In this document: piece by piece, positions 33,771 through 46,416 of the stretch
Layout of the letters: each line of letters starts with the position of its first letter
Numbering within the stretch: the first letter of the stretch is position 1
From: Cloeon dipterum
Lineage: Eukaryota; Arthropoda; Insecta; Ephemeroptera; Baetidae
Reading direction: 5' to 3'
DNA: 64,000 nucleotides
Assembly: GCF_949628265.1 (NCBI RefSeq)
Contig: NC_088786.1
Coordinates: 4,836,001 to 4,900,000, forward strand
Translations under genes and position numbers: made by a program
Notes under the pieces: generated by a model
What the model was told of the DNA's origin: nothing
The model's database searches: none
Seen by the model: the letters and a program-made list of their open reading frames with translations, nothing else

Positions 33771-36700
33771 CTATTTTCTGCAGTGAGCATAGGCGTTCAT
33801 AGCTAGGTCTTCAAGTGCTTGCGAAATGTCCCTTTCGGTTGTTCCAACTTGCTCACAACACCCAATAGTAAGCCGCAAGGTACGAAGTAGGGATGTGCAC
33901 TTTTGAAAAAAGTCAATATCGATAATTGATATGATATTTCAGATATCAAAATTTTGATATATCACCGAAAAAATATCAACTTCTGATATATCAACGTTGA
34001 TATTTCCAGATGAGCAAAAAATGGCAGCCGGAGGAACCGAAACCGGTTATGGCCATTTTTAAGGCTTAAAACCCGATTATTTTAGTATTTTTGACCGATT
34101 TTTTTTATAAATATCGGTTTTTTGAGACAAATTTTGAAAATTTCGCGGGTTTCTGCAGTCTGGGCATGAGTTTATATATAATTTAAATTTTGCGCGCCTT
34201 TTTAACTTCGGATGATGGAAAAGGGGTGTGGCAGCTCCCGCCATATGGCGCCACAAGTTGCTTTCCCTTCCCCCTTACTCCACAGGGGTTTTTAATTAGT
34301 TTTAGTTAAATATAGTTGGTTAGTAATTAATAAAATATTATAATTTATTTGTGCCATTTAAGATGAGTTAATTAAATTTGTTAGTTTTTATAACTAGACA
34401 ATATCAGCTGCTGTGAATAGCGTCGATTTATCTTAAAATCAAAGTATTGGTGTTTCTCCGTCTCAAATGTGCCCTCTAACCTTTATCTAGTGATAAATAG
34501 TTTAGTTTAATTGATATACACGTAATTGTGAGAAATCAGAATGAAATTACACTTAACTGCAGCTGTTTGGTTTTAAGTGTTTAAATTTTTAATTTAGGTT
34601 ATGCCTTTTAAAGAGCAATGTTCGCAATAATCATATATGCAAATGCAATTTTTAATTGGTTCAGTTAAAATTAATTATCTTAATTACCGCCATTTAGATC
34701 CATATTCATTGTTTACAAACAATTTAGATTAATTTTCAATCAAGCAATCACTGCCAGCTGATCACAGCTGACAGCAGATCCATCTGTGATCGATCTGCTC
34801 AGTCATTTTTCGCGCCATTTGTGCATTGAGACAACTTCAATATTGGTAACGCCCACTTTTAGTACAGTTCGGTCCAAAAAAATTTACGAAAACCGGAATG
34901 AAAAATGCCATGTAGGTCAAAAATTTCAACTGATATCAACCTTGATATCTGACTTTGATATCAATATCAGCCTGATATGATATATCAAATATCAGGCTTG
35001 ATATTGATATGATATTTGAAATATCAAATTTTTTTGATATATCAACTTTGATATTCCCATCCCTAGTACGAAGCTTGCCAAATATTTTCTTCTTTGATGC
35101 CAGCAAAGAGACAACTTTCAATTCATCAACACTAACATTGCTGACATCTAAGGTCACTTGCTCCAGGTCCGGCGCTGACAAGACGGATAAAAGGCTGGCC
35201 TTTTTCCCCCTGAAATTTTGATAAATTTGTTATTTAAATTTCTGAAACTATATTATTTTCAGTTGTTATTTAATTTTTTATTAAAATTAATATGAACTGA
35301 TAATTTTTTATCACCTTTTTTGGCTCCAACGCACCTCCTTGAGACTGGTAAATGACTCAGCTGTAATGACTGAGGTGTCGGTCATTTCCAAGCCTTCCAA
35401 GAAAAGCCTTTCAAGGTTTGGACAAGCTTTGAACACGGTGGCAAATTTTAAGCACAATTTACTTTCGCTTCCAACACGCAGCGAAAGAGTGTGCAGTTGT
35501 CCGCCATACCGCTTAAGAAATGCGTCAAGCATTCTGTTGGATGAAAAATTGTCCAACACCAAGACGCTCACATGTCGGAACTGCAGCAGCGAGTCGATGT
35601 TGGTATCGTTGCTGCCAATCCATTTCACCTGAATTAAAATTAAAACAAAATTGAGTTATTCTCATCTCATAAATATTCGTTTTGTTTCAAATCCAATTCT
35701 AGAATAACCGCTATATATATATCCCTTGTTATCAAATTTAATAAGCATGTAAGAGTCCAAATTAAATTATACCTGCAAGCGGGTGACCTTCTGGAATAGC
35801 AGTGGCAGTTTCTCGCTGGCCGTCTCAGCTTCGACGCTCAACTGCTGCAAATCGGACCGTCCACAGCAAGTGTCGGTGTTCATGGGGGGTGGGTGGGATT
35901 GCCCGTCCACGTAGTCCTGTACCACCTGCAGCTTTGTTAGGCTCCTCACACAAAGCTGCGTCAGTGGGCCATTATTCAGCCGGCGACGCACCCCATCCTC
36001 GCCCACCATGAATTCCTCAAAGCGGAACACTTTCAAATTCTGAAAGCTGTGCTTTAAGGACGAGCGGCAGATGTCATCTTGCGGCAAATCAATCCTAGCT
36101 TGAAGATGGTTCAAGCTATTTTTTAAAGCCTCGCATATATGCCTAAGGTTGTAGTAACTAATGATTTGGAAATCTCCAAATTCGAGCTGTTTAAGATGTT
36201 GCATGTTGCAAATGCAATCAATCAATTGGTCTTCGATGCTGGCAGGCTTGTATTGGAGATCGAGATCAAAAATGTTGCAATTCGTGAATTTCAGCGTCTC
36301 GATTTTCGGAAGGTGGATTAAGATCCATTTTAATATCTGCAATTTATGTGAACACATAATTTAGTCTAATGCGCATATAATTTACAATTTCCATTATTTA
36401 CCACCAAGAGCTGCTTTTTCTGCATATGCAACGGACAGTATGACATCAGACCTCCGATATCCACTTCTTTTGGTTGTACTATCTTCAGTACGGCCTGGTA
36501 CAACCTGAGTTGTTTCTTGTATTTATTAACTGACAAATCCTCGTCAGTGCACCGCTTGCTCAGCAATTCTTTCGCCACCTTCTGCTGCAGGGAAATAGCT
36601 GTTAAAAGAGATAAACCTGATTAGCACGAATAAATGTCAGGATGAAAATTGTAACTTACGCAAAGAAGCCAATTGCAGAGTGTTGGCTTTCTTCCACTGA

Positions 36701-36813
36701 GGCACAACATAAAGCAAGATGTTTCTAATCACTGCCTCCATTGCCAGTTCCGCTAAGCTCTTGCCTTTCGCCAACGTGATGCTCAGGACGCATGGTTTTC
36801 CAAGTCCAGCCAT
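33771..36813 (-). CDS. Leucine-rich-repeat protein, last exon split by a transposon
   Basis: From the start at 36813: exons 36660-36813, 36402-36598, 35773-36336, 35315-35628, then a last exon beginning at 35209. The product is rich in irregular LRR-like segments (LKTLTF-type spacing such as HLKQLEFGDFQI, CPNLERLFLEGLEMTD, LEQVTLDVSNV). An N-terminal 115-residue helical segment precedes them; an F-box cannot be confirmed. A hAT element (33888-35065) sits in the last exon; the host reading frame continues beyond it to a stop at 33771-33773, giving about 493 residues without the element. As the sequence stands, the frame runs into the element and stops at 34936 (about 500 residues, the last 43 of them element-derived). 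The function is unknown; F-box/LRR-type adaptors are the nearest idea. Confidence 0.7.
33888..35065. mobile_element. Non-autonomous hAT-type DNA transposon
   Basis: 1178 bp, beginning TAGGGATG and ending CATCCCTA (short terminal inverted repeats typical of hAT), flanked by perfect 8-bp duplications GTACGAAG (33880-33887 and 35066-35073). Both ends are packed with GATATC/GATATATCAA words, which look like subterminal transposase-binding repeats. No transposase-length ORF is present, so it depends on a partner. The perfect target duplication suggests a recent insertion. Confidence 0.88.
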
Positions 36814-38470
36814 TTTAATTTAGTATCCTACAAAATTTTTAGTGTAAATGAAAATCGGACAAAATTGGAAATTGAGAAAATTCGACACTTAAACTAAAAG
36901 AGTAAAAATTAAACGCGCTTGGTGTTGCTCCTTTTACTGTGGGTTTTCAATCAATAATTTTTAAGAAAAACACCCCACGTTCGTGGTTCTGTTCCTTTTT
37001 CTCAATAGTTGTTGCGAATATCTGCAACACAGCTTATACCAAAAATACATAATAAGTGCGCCCTCCGACCTCTTACAGCCCGCAGAACTAGAGCGACTTC
37101 TTGGCCTCGCCGAGCCATTCCTCTAACTCATCGTTGCGGCGGCTATCTCTCACGATCAATCGTCTCTCAGATATTATGGAATTCTTACTATTTTGTTTTA
37201 ATTCCTTCAACAGCCAGAAGGGCCCAAACAAGATCAGTCAGACTTTGAAAATAAAAGATAAATTCTTACTGTGACTGGCAAGGCAAAAGAGGGGCAACTT
37301 CCATATTGAGCCAGTACGTGAAGCAGAAAAATTGCTATTTCATTGCGTTTTGAAAATCAATCATCCAGAATTGGTCAAGAGATAAAATGTCAAGAAAAAC
37401 AACCAAGAAGGTAATAAACAAAATTAAAAACTCCCGTTCAAATTAAAGGATCTATAGATCGACAAGATAACATTTTCTACGAGTGCGAGTGCACGCGTGG
37501 CTCTGGTATGAATTGCAGGAGAAGCAGCAGCAAAATAGTTCAGAGCGAATTGAATAGGCGCTCTCGCTCAGGTACTCGGGTGGTGGCAAAATTGTGAATT
37601 AACCCTCGCCCCGCGTTCGAGGGGTTAAAAAAACCACGTGATAGAGAGAAAAAATATCTTGCTCTGCACATGAGTGCCACCACTAAAGTCTTTGTATTTT
37701 TCACGCGGAACGTTTATTTTCCAAGCACGCATAGAAAGATTAATTTATTTTTTTGTTTTGTTCTGGGTTGGACCAATTAAGGTAAAGCAGTCTTGTTGAT
37801 CCGTCCTCTTAGAAAGTGCAAGGTATTTTCCGAAACAAAATTTTCATAAAAAGATTGTATTAATATTTTTAGTAATTTTAGCATTGTTGCCATTTCCTGC
37901 TAATTTGTATAAATTGTAATTCAGTAATTTTGCTCCTGTTTAAAACAAATTTTGGCTGCACCATGCAGGTAAATGCTGTCTAAGTTCTCAAGCCATCCAG
38001 CTATTTTCGGCCACTGCATGGTCAGCCGCTAAGACTTATTAAGTTCATTATTGTAAGTTATACGCCTTAAAATAAAACAAACATAATACAATATCTAGTT
38101 ATTATAAGAACTATTCGGAACTATTGTACTAAAATGCAGACCACGTGGACTAAACTTAAACGAGCCTGAAAAGGAAAAAACCGTAATTCGGCTCTTAAAG
38201 GCAGACAAATAATCACGAATCGTCAAGCTCAATATTTATAAAAGTTGAAAGTGCACTCAGTTAGTGAAATTCGGCTGCCACCTCTTAAAAATGGCGAATC
38301 ATCGCGGCACAACGTGGACCGCATGGAATTCAGAACATTTGTCCTGTTAGCGATTTTTGAAAAAATTCGTTGAGAAGAGATATTAAATAAAACAAAATAT
38401 AAATGACTACGCAAAACACATCAATTAAAATAATAACTTACGTTTGAATCGAGGTGTTAAGGTCTGGAAG
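36814..38470. other. Intergenic region
   Basis: It begins with the upstream region of the LRR gene. An isolated ATG with a short basic frame (MSRKTTKK) and a donor-like GTAATA at about 37388-37415 has no matching downstream exon. Nothing else recognised. Confidence 0.35.
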
Positions 38471-38474
38471 ATGT

Positions 38475-38587
38475 AATTTTCTGTCAGAGCAGAATATGCT
38501 GTATGGCACACAGGAGAGGCAGGAGAGAATTTTCTGTCAGAGCAGATGGCTTATGCTGTGTGGCACGCAGGAGACGCAGGAGAGAAT
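38475..38587 (+). repeat. Two-copy tandem repeat, about 56 bp
   Basis: TTTTCTGTCAGAGCAGA ... ATGCTGTRTGGCACRCAGGA ... GCAGGAGAGAAT occurs twice in direct succession with a few differences. Non-coding. Confidence 0.8.
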
Positions 38588-40400
38588 TGAGCAGAACGAT
38601 CTGGATAGGTCTGAAGTGCTGTTCATATATGGTGGCAAAAATCTAAACTAACCCGCTCCAGTAAAGGAGGGGTAACAACCCTGTGATGGGAAAAAATAAA
38701 CACCTGCCGCTTGTTCCTGAACGCATGAGCGCCCGCTAAATCACACTCTGAAAAGATCGAAATTCTCCCAGGGTATAAAACATTTAATTTTTCGTTCTGA
38801 TGAGTTGATAGTTTTAGTTTTAAGTAGGAAGAAAGAACCCCGTTTCGAAAATTTTAGGCTAAATTAAGCCATTATAAATAAATAATTTAATTTATTTATT
38901 CAAATTATTTGAGGCTGCATGGAATAAACATAATTATAGTAGTCAGCCGCCAGTCATTGCGTGACTTAATTGGTTAATTGTGAGATGCGCCAGCCATAAC
39001 CTCCTTATTTTAATTTCTATGAAATTTCAAAAATAATTTACAGAGCTTAATATTCTGCTGTTTCATACATGAAAATTAACGTACTTCCATCAAACACGCA
39101 GTTTTATTCGCTGATATGAGGAAGAGAGTGGCAGTTTTAGTCACAACGACGCGTGTTTTTTTCAATACACAGCCGGCTGCACACATACATTTATCGCAAA
39201 GGAACTATTCTCAATTTTTAAAAAAAATCCTGCCTGTGTTATTTTTTTTCTTTTTTTCCCAGGAATTTACTTGTGGGATGTGCGTTGGAGCCAAGGGGGA
39301 AACCATTGTATGAAGGTGCATTCGTGACAGTACACCCGCGTTGGACAAAAGAAGACGGAATTTTTCTCATCATCCTATTGATTCTTTTGAGTAAACAACA
39401 TTCTATTGCGTCGCACCCATACTGAGAGGGTCGCTTGAACTTTTTTCCCAGGCATGGTTTGCAACGAAAAAATTCTGGAACGGCTTACATAAGGAGAGAC
39501 TCTCCTTAGGTCTAAGCTCATGCGTGACAAATTAAATATTTTTCTCTAAACTTTTCTTTACACCTCAGACATGGTTTTCGACCATAGGAACAATTCTAAT
39601 AGGATTTATTGTAGGCTCACTTTTACAACAAGTCATTTGAGTTTTTAAATTGTAAGAGAAGAACAGTGGCGTTCCAAGGATGTTCTCACAAGTTAGAATT
39701 AAAAAAGGCAGCAAAAATGGAGAAAGGAGCAAGCGAGCAAGCGGAGGGTGGAAAACTAGCGTGCGCGAGCCACTTATCAATGCAGGGCGACGAGGATAAT
39801 ATCCCAATATTCTTCCATCTCCAATATACTCTTCATTCAAATAGATTTCCTACGAGACAGGCAGAATGGCGCTCAGGATAAATTTAATCACTGAAGTCCG
39901 CGCGTGTTTATTAATATTTAACTAATTAGTATATTTCACTGAATCATATATACATTAATAGGAAAAGTTTAGCATCGAGGCTGTGATCTCCAGGCTCGAT
40001 TTCTCAGCTGCTATCCCAGTGATTAATGAATTTATCGCGATGCTAAAATAAAAAAATTAAATTGTGTCCCTACACAGTATCCACAGTAAAATTATTTAAT
40101 GGAAAAAATGCGATGAATAATGAAAATTAATAAAAACTTAATATAAGTCTCTACGGTGGGCTGCTAGAAAGATTGTGGAGAATTGGAGCAATTTTTAATC
40201 ACTATTATGACTATGGCCTTTTGATTCTAAACGTTGCAAAAATATTCAATGCATTCTCGATTCTCGACCAATCAACAGGTTTCGTGCTGAGATATTAACA
40301 ATGGTGACGTAATTCCCTTTTCTAGACAAAGGCAGAAATAGACGGAGTTTAGAATTAAATTACAAGTTTTATATTATATTTTTGTAGCCTCTGCTCAGCA
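38588..40400. other. Intergenic AT-rich region
   Basis: No gene, RNA or repeat recognised. Confidence 0.35.
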
Positions 40401-40469
40401 CATCCCGTGGGCTATGAGCTCACTGCGGTTCCCAGGTCCCAATAACATGGATCAAGTGGCCCGAGTGGC

Positions 40470-40755
40470 CGTAGAGGAGCTTGGACCCAATGTGGCCATC
40501 TTTTAACCTCTCCGCACCAAGGACTTTGATTGAAACGCCAAACTTTTGTCCCTAAAGACGCTGGAAAGGTGCGCGGTAAGTCGTCGCAAGTGCTTATGTC
40601 ATCCAGCATTTCGAGTCACAAAATTAACCACCTTTTGTCATCTCTGACAATGGGTAGCCAGTAATTAGATCCCCGAAATACTCAAATATCTCCCATATAT
40701 ATTTCTTTCACACTCTTAGAATGCCTTAACAATGCGATCCAACGGGCTGGTTGCA
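40470..40755. repeat. Dispersed repeat family R3, copy 3
   Basis: It aligns with 4240-4525 (see there), including AAATTAACCACCTTT, GGGTAGCCAGTAA and GATCCCCGAAAT. Diverged, non-coding. Confidence 0.5.
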
Positions 40756-40967
40756 AAGCATGAAAAATATTTCCAATGAATTTTTGTTAAAACTATATAT
40801 AGGCCAAAATAAAATATACCATAAGTTAATTAAACATAAATCTTGATTGTTGTAAAACTTTCATGCTTAAGTGATTGAAATAAAAATTATATTTATGCAA
40901 ACAATGTAAAAGATAAAAATAATTTAATTTTTGTTTATTAACTTCAAATTTTTATTTTCACTTAGAA

Positions 40968-41640
40968 ACACTTTCCAGACTTTTAGCAAACCGAGTTGGC
41001 AGGCTGCTCGCAGATGAAATTAGAAACTTCCGAGCATCTTTCATCCATAAGTCTGTCCTTGTAATAGGGAGCAATGTGTGCACACGCTTCGCCGCCCTGA
41101 CCAAAAGAGTTGGGCTCTCTCTATTCCTTGTTCCACAAGGCGCTGTCCTTAGGAAGAGCTTGGCTGTCATGCCATTTGAAATCGCCAGCCCTGCTTCCAA
41201 CGTCCGTCGCAGACACCCTCCAATCCTTTTCTGGGAATCAAAGAAATTTAATTTGTTATTTATAGAATAAATAATAATGATAGAATATCAATTTTTACCT
41301 GCATTCAAAAATTGCTTCACTTTCTGGAACAAAAGAGTCAATTCAGATTGCGTCTTTGGAGAAGCTAACATAAGTGCATGGCGTGCTTATTGCAGAAATC
41401 ATTCGCTTGCTTCCAAGACAGCTGCAATAGTACTTGACGTGATGTATTGAATTTTAAAATCGTCGAAAAATGCTCACCTCTGAGGTGGAGAAGTAGTAAT
41501 TTTTCTTGTTTGACAATCTCGTCATGTCTACATGGACACCTTGATTGAAGAACAATTTCATTAAAAAAATATAATATGATATATTTAGAAGAAAACACTA
41601 ACCCCCACGCATTCCGCATGTTTGGCCACCTAAAAGAATT
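40968..41640 (-). pseudogene. C-type lectin domain pseudogene
   Basis: Minus-strand exon-like pieces carry clear C-type lectin landmarks: NKKNYYFSTSE (about 41480-41520), LSWKQANDFCNKHAMHL (about 41370-41425), then after a frame change LASPKTQSELTLLFQKVKQF, and WRVSATDVGSRAGDF ... EACAHIAPYYKDRLMDERCS ... NFICE (about 40980-41225). The frame changes after HAMHL by about 5 inserted bases, and a TAG stop falls inside the last piece after WNKE. The piece at about 41590-41625 may be an upstream exon. Two defects and no visible start mark it as a dead secreted lectin gene. Confidence 0.7.
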
Positions 41641-41774
41641 TTCCTCATGAAAATTAACATGTAAATTGAATTCTTAATAAATAAATACATATTTAAACTT
41701 TGGTAATTTAAATACCTCCTTCGCGAACAGAAATTCAAAGTCGCTTTTCAAACTCTTTACCTGAATGGACTTCA

Positions 41775-42180
41775 TTCAGTATTATCTTTAATTTATTGCA
41801 GCTCTTGCAAATTATGTATGCTTACGAAAAGCACGAAGGAGGCAAAGAAACAGGAAGGGAGAGGCGCTTATTTAACATGCGAAGCTTCTTTTGTTGGAAA
41901 GATTGAAAATTACTTAAATAAGAATGAAGGACATTTCTTGAAAGATGGACAGGTATTATACTCAAAAACCTATCTGCGCAATGAATAATATACCTGTTAT
42001 AATTTTTTTAGATGTCCTGGGCTGACATTTTCTTGGCATCAATCACAGACTACTTGAACCGCATGGCCGAGGAAGATATTTTCGCTGACGCACCCAAAAT
42101 CAAAGCCTTGAAGGCAAAGGTTGAAGTCGTGCCTTCCATCAGCAAGTATCTGGAGAAGAGGCCTGTTGGAGACTTCTAAT
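41775..42180 (+). pseudogene. GST1 pseudogene, 3' half
   Basis: It aligns with GST1 29665-30064: end of intron 2, exon 3 (41810-41953), intron 3 and exon 4 (42012-42179). Exon 4 is intact and nearly identical; exon 3 has several small insertions that break the frame. The homology continues through the GST1 3' flank (42181-42540) and into the GST2 promoter, so this is the right-hand part of a duplicated GST1 whose exon 2 remnant lies at 32514-32605. Confidence 0.85.
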
Positions 42181-42539
42181 TTTTTGGAAAAATAACTATT
42201 GCCTCGCAAATTTCACCAAATATAATACAAATATCAAAAGATAAAATTTTATAATCATTTTTTACTTTTAATCCTGCTGGTTTTAAATCTTTTAATTGTA
42301 ATAATAATCATAGTGTTAATTAAGATTTATAATATTTTTGGATGATTCTGTTCTAATATGTGCGAATTTTGATCATTTTTACGATCAATTTTTGCCTTTA
42401 ACAGCTTGAAAATATATTATAGCGGTGAAAAGTAAAGTGTATAAATTTTTTATTTATACTTTATTCACTTTAGTGAAAAATAATTATTTTTAATACTGTT
42501 GCAATAATATTGCGCTGTACTTAAAGGGGGGATTGGATA

Positions 42540-42792
42540 TAATCCAATATATTACTTTAAATACCTTTACCCTTCCTTCCTTCGCGCCAAAATGCGAACT
42601 GAAATTTCAGCAATGTTGTCAAATTATTGCCATAATATGTGACTTTTGCACTCGGCACTGCCGAATTCTGAAGCCGCCGCGGCTCAAGGCCACATAAAGT
42701 ATAAAGAGGCGATTCATTATTTAACTGCTCTTGACGCGTAACTCGTGTCACCTTTTTGTCTTCAGCCACAAGGAAAAACACATTTCTCTTTA
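42540..42792 (+). promoter_or_regulatory. GST2 promoter region
   Basis: Conserved with 30400-30674 and partly with 44090-44327. It includes GAAGCCGCCGCGGCTCAAGG and a TATA-like CATAAAGTATAAAG near 42693, about 95 bp before the ATG. Confidence 0.55.
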
Positions 42793-43588
<796 letters not shown>

Positions 43589-43690
43589 ATCTAACCAAAC
43601 CACAAGGGAAGGTGCTACACCTTGAACCACATCAAGAACAAATTATTATTAAATCTCGCTATTTTTTGTCTATCAAATAGAATCTGCTCC

Positions 43691-43696
43691 AATAAA
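43691..43696 (+). terminator. Poly(A) signal, GST2
   Basis: AATAAA about 100 bp after the stop; the same motif in the same context follows GST3 at 45200-45205. Confidence 0.6.
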
Positions 43697-44327
43697 GGAA
43701 ATATGGGAAATATACTAATTTTCAGCAATTATTTTGTACTAGTTGAAAATCGATTTTAAACAAAACAAAAAATAATTTTACAACAATTACGCCATGTTAG
43801 CCAATATTTTGCCATTGCCTCAATTACAAGTAATTGTAACACACTGAAGATTTATAAAATAGCTTCAGAGGTGTTTTTAATCGTGGTGGTTACACCATCC
43901 TTTATTAATAATATTTCTGGATAACCTGATAAGAACAACAGATTTTTAATATCAATTTTAGCCTTTAAGAGCTAGAAAAAAGATATTTGGAGATAAGGGA
44001 GATAAAATTAGGTAATAATTTCTTCTGGCTGAATTAAAACTATTGCGCTGTACTAAAAGGGTATTAGATAACTGATCCAAGTATTTTGAATGCCTTTATC
44101 CTTCCTTGCTTCGCGCCAAAATTCGAACTGAAATTGCAGCAATGTTGTCAATTTATTGTCATGTGACTTTAGCATTCGCACTCCAAACTGCTGAATGCTG
44201 AAGCCGGCTCAAGGTCCCTAAAAGAGAGGCGATTAAAGTAATTACATAAGATAAAAACTACTGCTCCCCAACGCTTAACTTGCCTCTTCGTCTTCAGCCA
44301 CAAGAACAATCACACGTCAACTCTAAA

Positions 44328-45108
44328 ATGGCTCCAGTGAAACTGATTTATTTTGACGTGACTGCTTTGGGTGAACCTATCAGGTACATCCTCCACTACA
44401 GCGACACCGAGTTTGAGGACGAGCGCCTCACCAGCGAACAATTCGGCCCGAGAAAGCCAAGTAAGTTTAATTCAGGCATTCACTGTAACTGGCAAAATGA
44501 CCGCAAAAATTCGCCAACAGCATTCCCGCTTGGAAAATTGCCTGTGCTCGAGTTGGATGGAAAGACGGTGCATCAATCAGTTGCCATCAGCCGCTACCTT
44601 GCTAAGAAAGCCGGACTAGCAGGAAAGGACGATTGGGAGTCCCTCCTGTGCGACATTGCCGTCGACTCCATTCTCGACCTGAAATCTGGTATGAAACTAA
44701 TTTCCAGAAGGGCTCCCGCAATTTTATCTGGACTCTCTTATTAGCTTTCTCCGGATTCCACTATGACAACAATGAGGAGTCCAAGAAGACCAAAAAGGAA
44801 CTGGCTTTGAGCACCACAATCCCCTACTACCTAGGAAAGTTTGAGGAGATCCTCAAGGAGAATGGAGGCCACTTTGTCAATGGACAGGTAACCTCGTCGT
44901 CGTCCATTTTGAGAGTTAAAGCTGATGCGTGAATTTGAAGCTCACCTGGGCTGACTTCTGGTTTGCTGGATTGGCCGACTACCTGAACTACATGGCTGGC
45001 AAGGACATCCTGGCCGACAGCCCTGGGCTCAAGGCCTTGAAGACCAAGGTGGAGGAACTGCCTGCCATCAAGAAGTACCTTGCAAACCGCCCAGCGGTCC
45101 GCTTCTAA
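44328..45108 (+). CDS. Glutathione S-transferase, sigma class (GST3)
   Basis: Exons 44328-44460, 44521-44688, 44745-44887 and 44941-45108 give 203 residues with the same exon sizes as GST1 and GST2. Tyr8 (KLIYFDV), LGEPIRYILHYSD, the cis-Pro loop and [14 protein letters not shown] are present. It differs from GST2 at few positions, mostly in exon 3 (AFSGFHYDNNEE against TLVSFHYDNHEE). The intron sequences are also alike, so the pair arose recently. Expected role as for GST2. Confidence 0.93.
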
Positions 45109-45209
45109 TCATACCAACCAAGAGAGGTGCCACACCTTGAATTACGTCAAGAGTAAAATAATTAATCTCGATATTTTTTGTCTATCAAATAGAATCTCAA
45201 ATAAAGGAA

Positions 45210-46416
45210 ATACTCATTTTCAGAAATTATTGTGTATTAGTTAATAGGTTAAAACGCTGAGGATTTATAAAATAGCATCAGGTGTTTTTAATCGTGGTGG
45301 TTACAACGACTTAAAAAATAATTTGCGGATTTCTGTGAACTCTTATAAATGATCTTAAGAATTAGTGTACCATTATGACGACAAAAACAAAAAGAGAAAA
45401 GGGTTTGATCACATTTCTGGTGTTTATGAACAAAATTTAAGTGGTGAGAGCTGAATCAAACAAAGGAGCAGAATGCAGAATACTGCCACAATAAGTAACT
45501 CATATCAAAGGAATGTTGTCAAAAACGACTGGCAAAATTTTAAAACAAACGCGCCTTTCAATGATCCAAATGCAGCAGTAAAAATGCAATCTCGGGCGCG
45601 TTTGGGAGTTGCTTCTTAAAAATTAGGCACACCTAGCTAAATGTATGGCTACACGACGAAAGACTGGCACCTAGACAACAGGTGAACCAGCCCTAAAGGA
45701 CTCGCAAAAAGACTCGGGCGTGTCGAGTTGCTCATTTCCCTCACTTGGCCCTCAAGTGGTAATATGCGTGAAAACACGTGCGCGTTGTGATAAAAACTTT
45801 TGACAAATAACAAGACTTTTGCGATCAATGGCACTTAACTTATCCAAACGCTAAATTTGTGATGCTGTTGAATTCGACTTGCAAAGTACCCGCACGTCAG
45901 TTGTTGCTACCTACTAAGGAGGCGCAGAGAGGAGCTGGAGTCTTTGATCCTTTTTCAGTTCCACGAGTCGACAAGAAGGGGCCCGCTCAGTGCTGTTAGC
46001 AAAACTACATTCCACTCACGGTCCTATTACATTTCAGGGCTCCCATCATGCGCTACCATTTGAACAGCTCCCTATCTGCTCCTTCTGTAGCATTCGGCAA
46101 GTGAACGCATTACATTCATTCTTTCATTAATTCAGTTGAACCAGAAACCACCACTCTCAGATTATTTACAAATTCCAGCTGAGTATTTATAGGACATTAA
46201 GTTCCAAACTGGTTTCTTAAGCAATTTAAAATTAAAATTTGAATTTATTCACACGCAAGATTCAACCTACACATTACATTGAAAGAGACTGCTTCAATAT
46301 GGGTTTGTGTTTTGAAACTTCAAGCTGGTATTAGGTAAATTAAGTTTGTTGCCAGTTAATTAAACACAAAAGCAGACACGGTTTCATAGTTCAACTGAAT
46401 TACACAGAGAGCAAAT
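45210..46416. other. Intergenic region between GST3 and zinc-finger gene
   Basis: No gene recognised; the right half should include the zinc-finger 3'UTR on the minus strand. Confidence 0.4.

Noticed and set aside
34936-35181. ORF joining the LRR gene to transposon sequence as a real fusion gene
   Set aside because: It is simply the interrupted host frame running into repetitive element DNA; no sign that the tail is selected.
37388-37415. MSRKTTKK start with a donor, reminiscent of a myosin light chain first exon
   Set aside because: No EF-hand exon follows within the window, and eight codons are too few to support a gene.
45300-46100. Possible fourth GST or promoter array after GST3
   Set aside because: Only a short stretch of the 3' flank is shared with GST2; no exon-like sequence follows.
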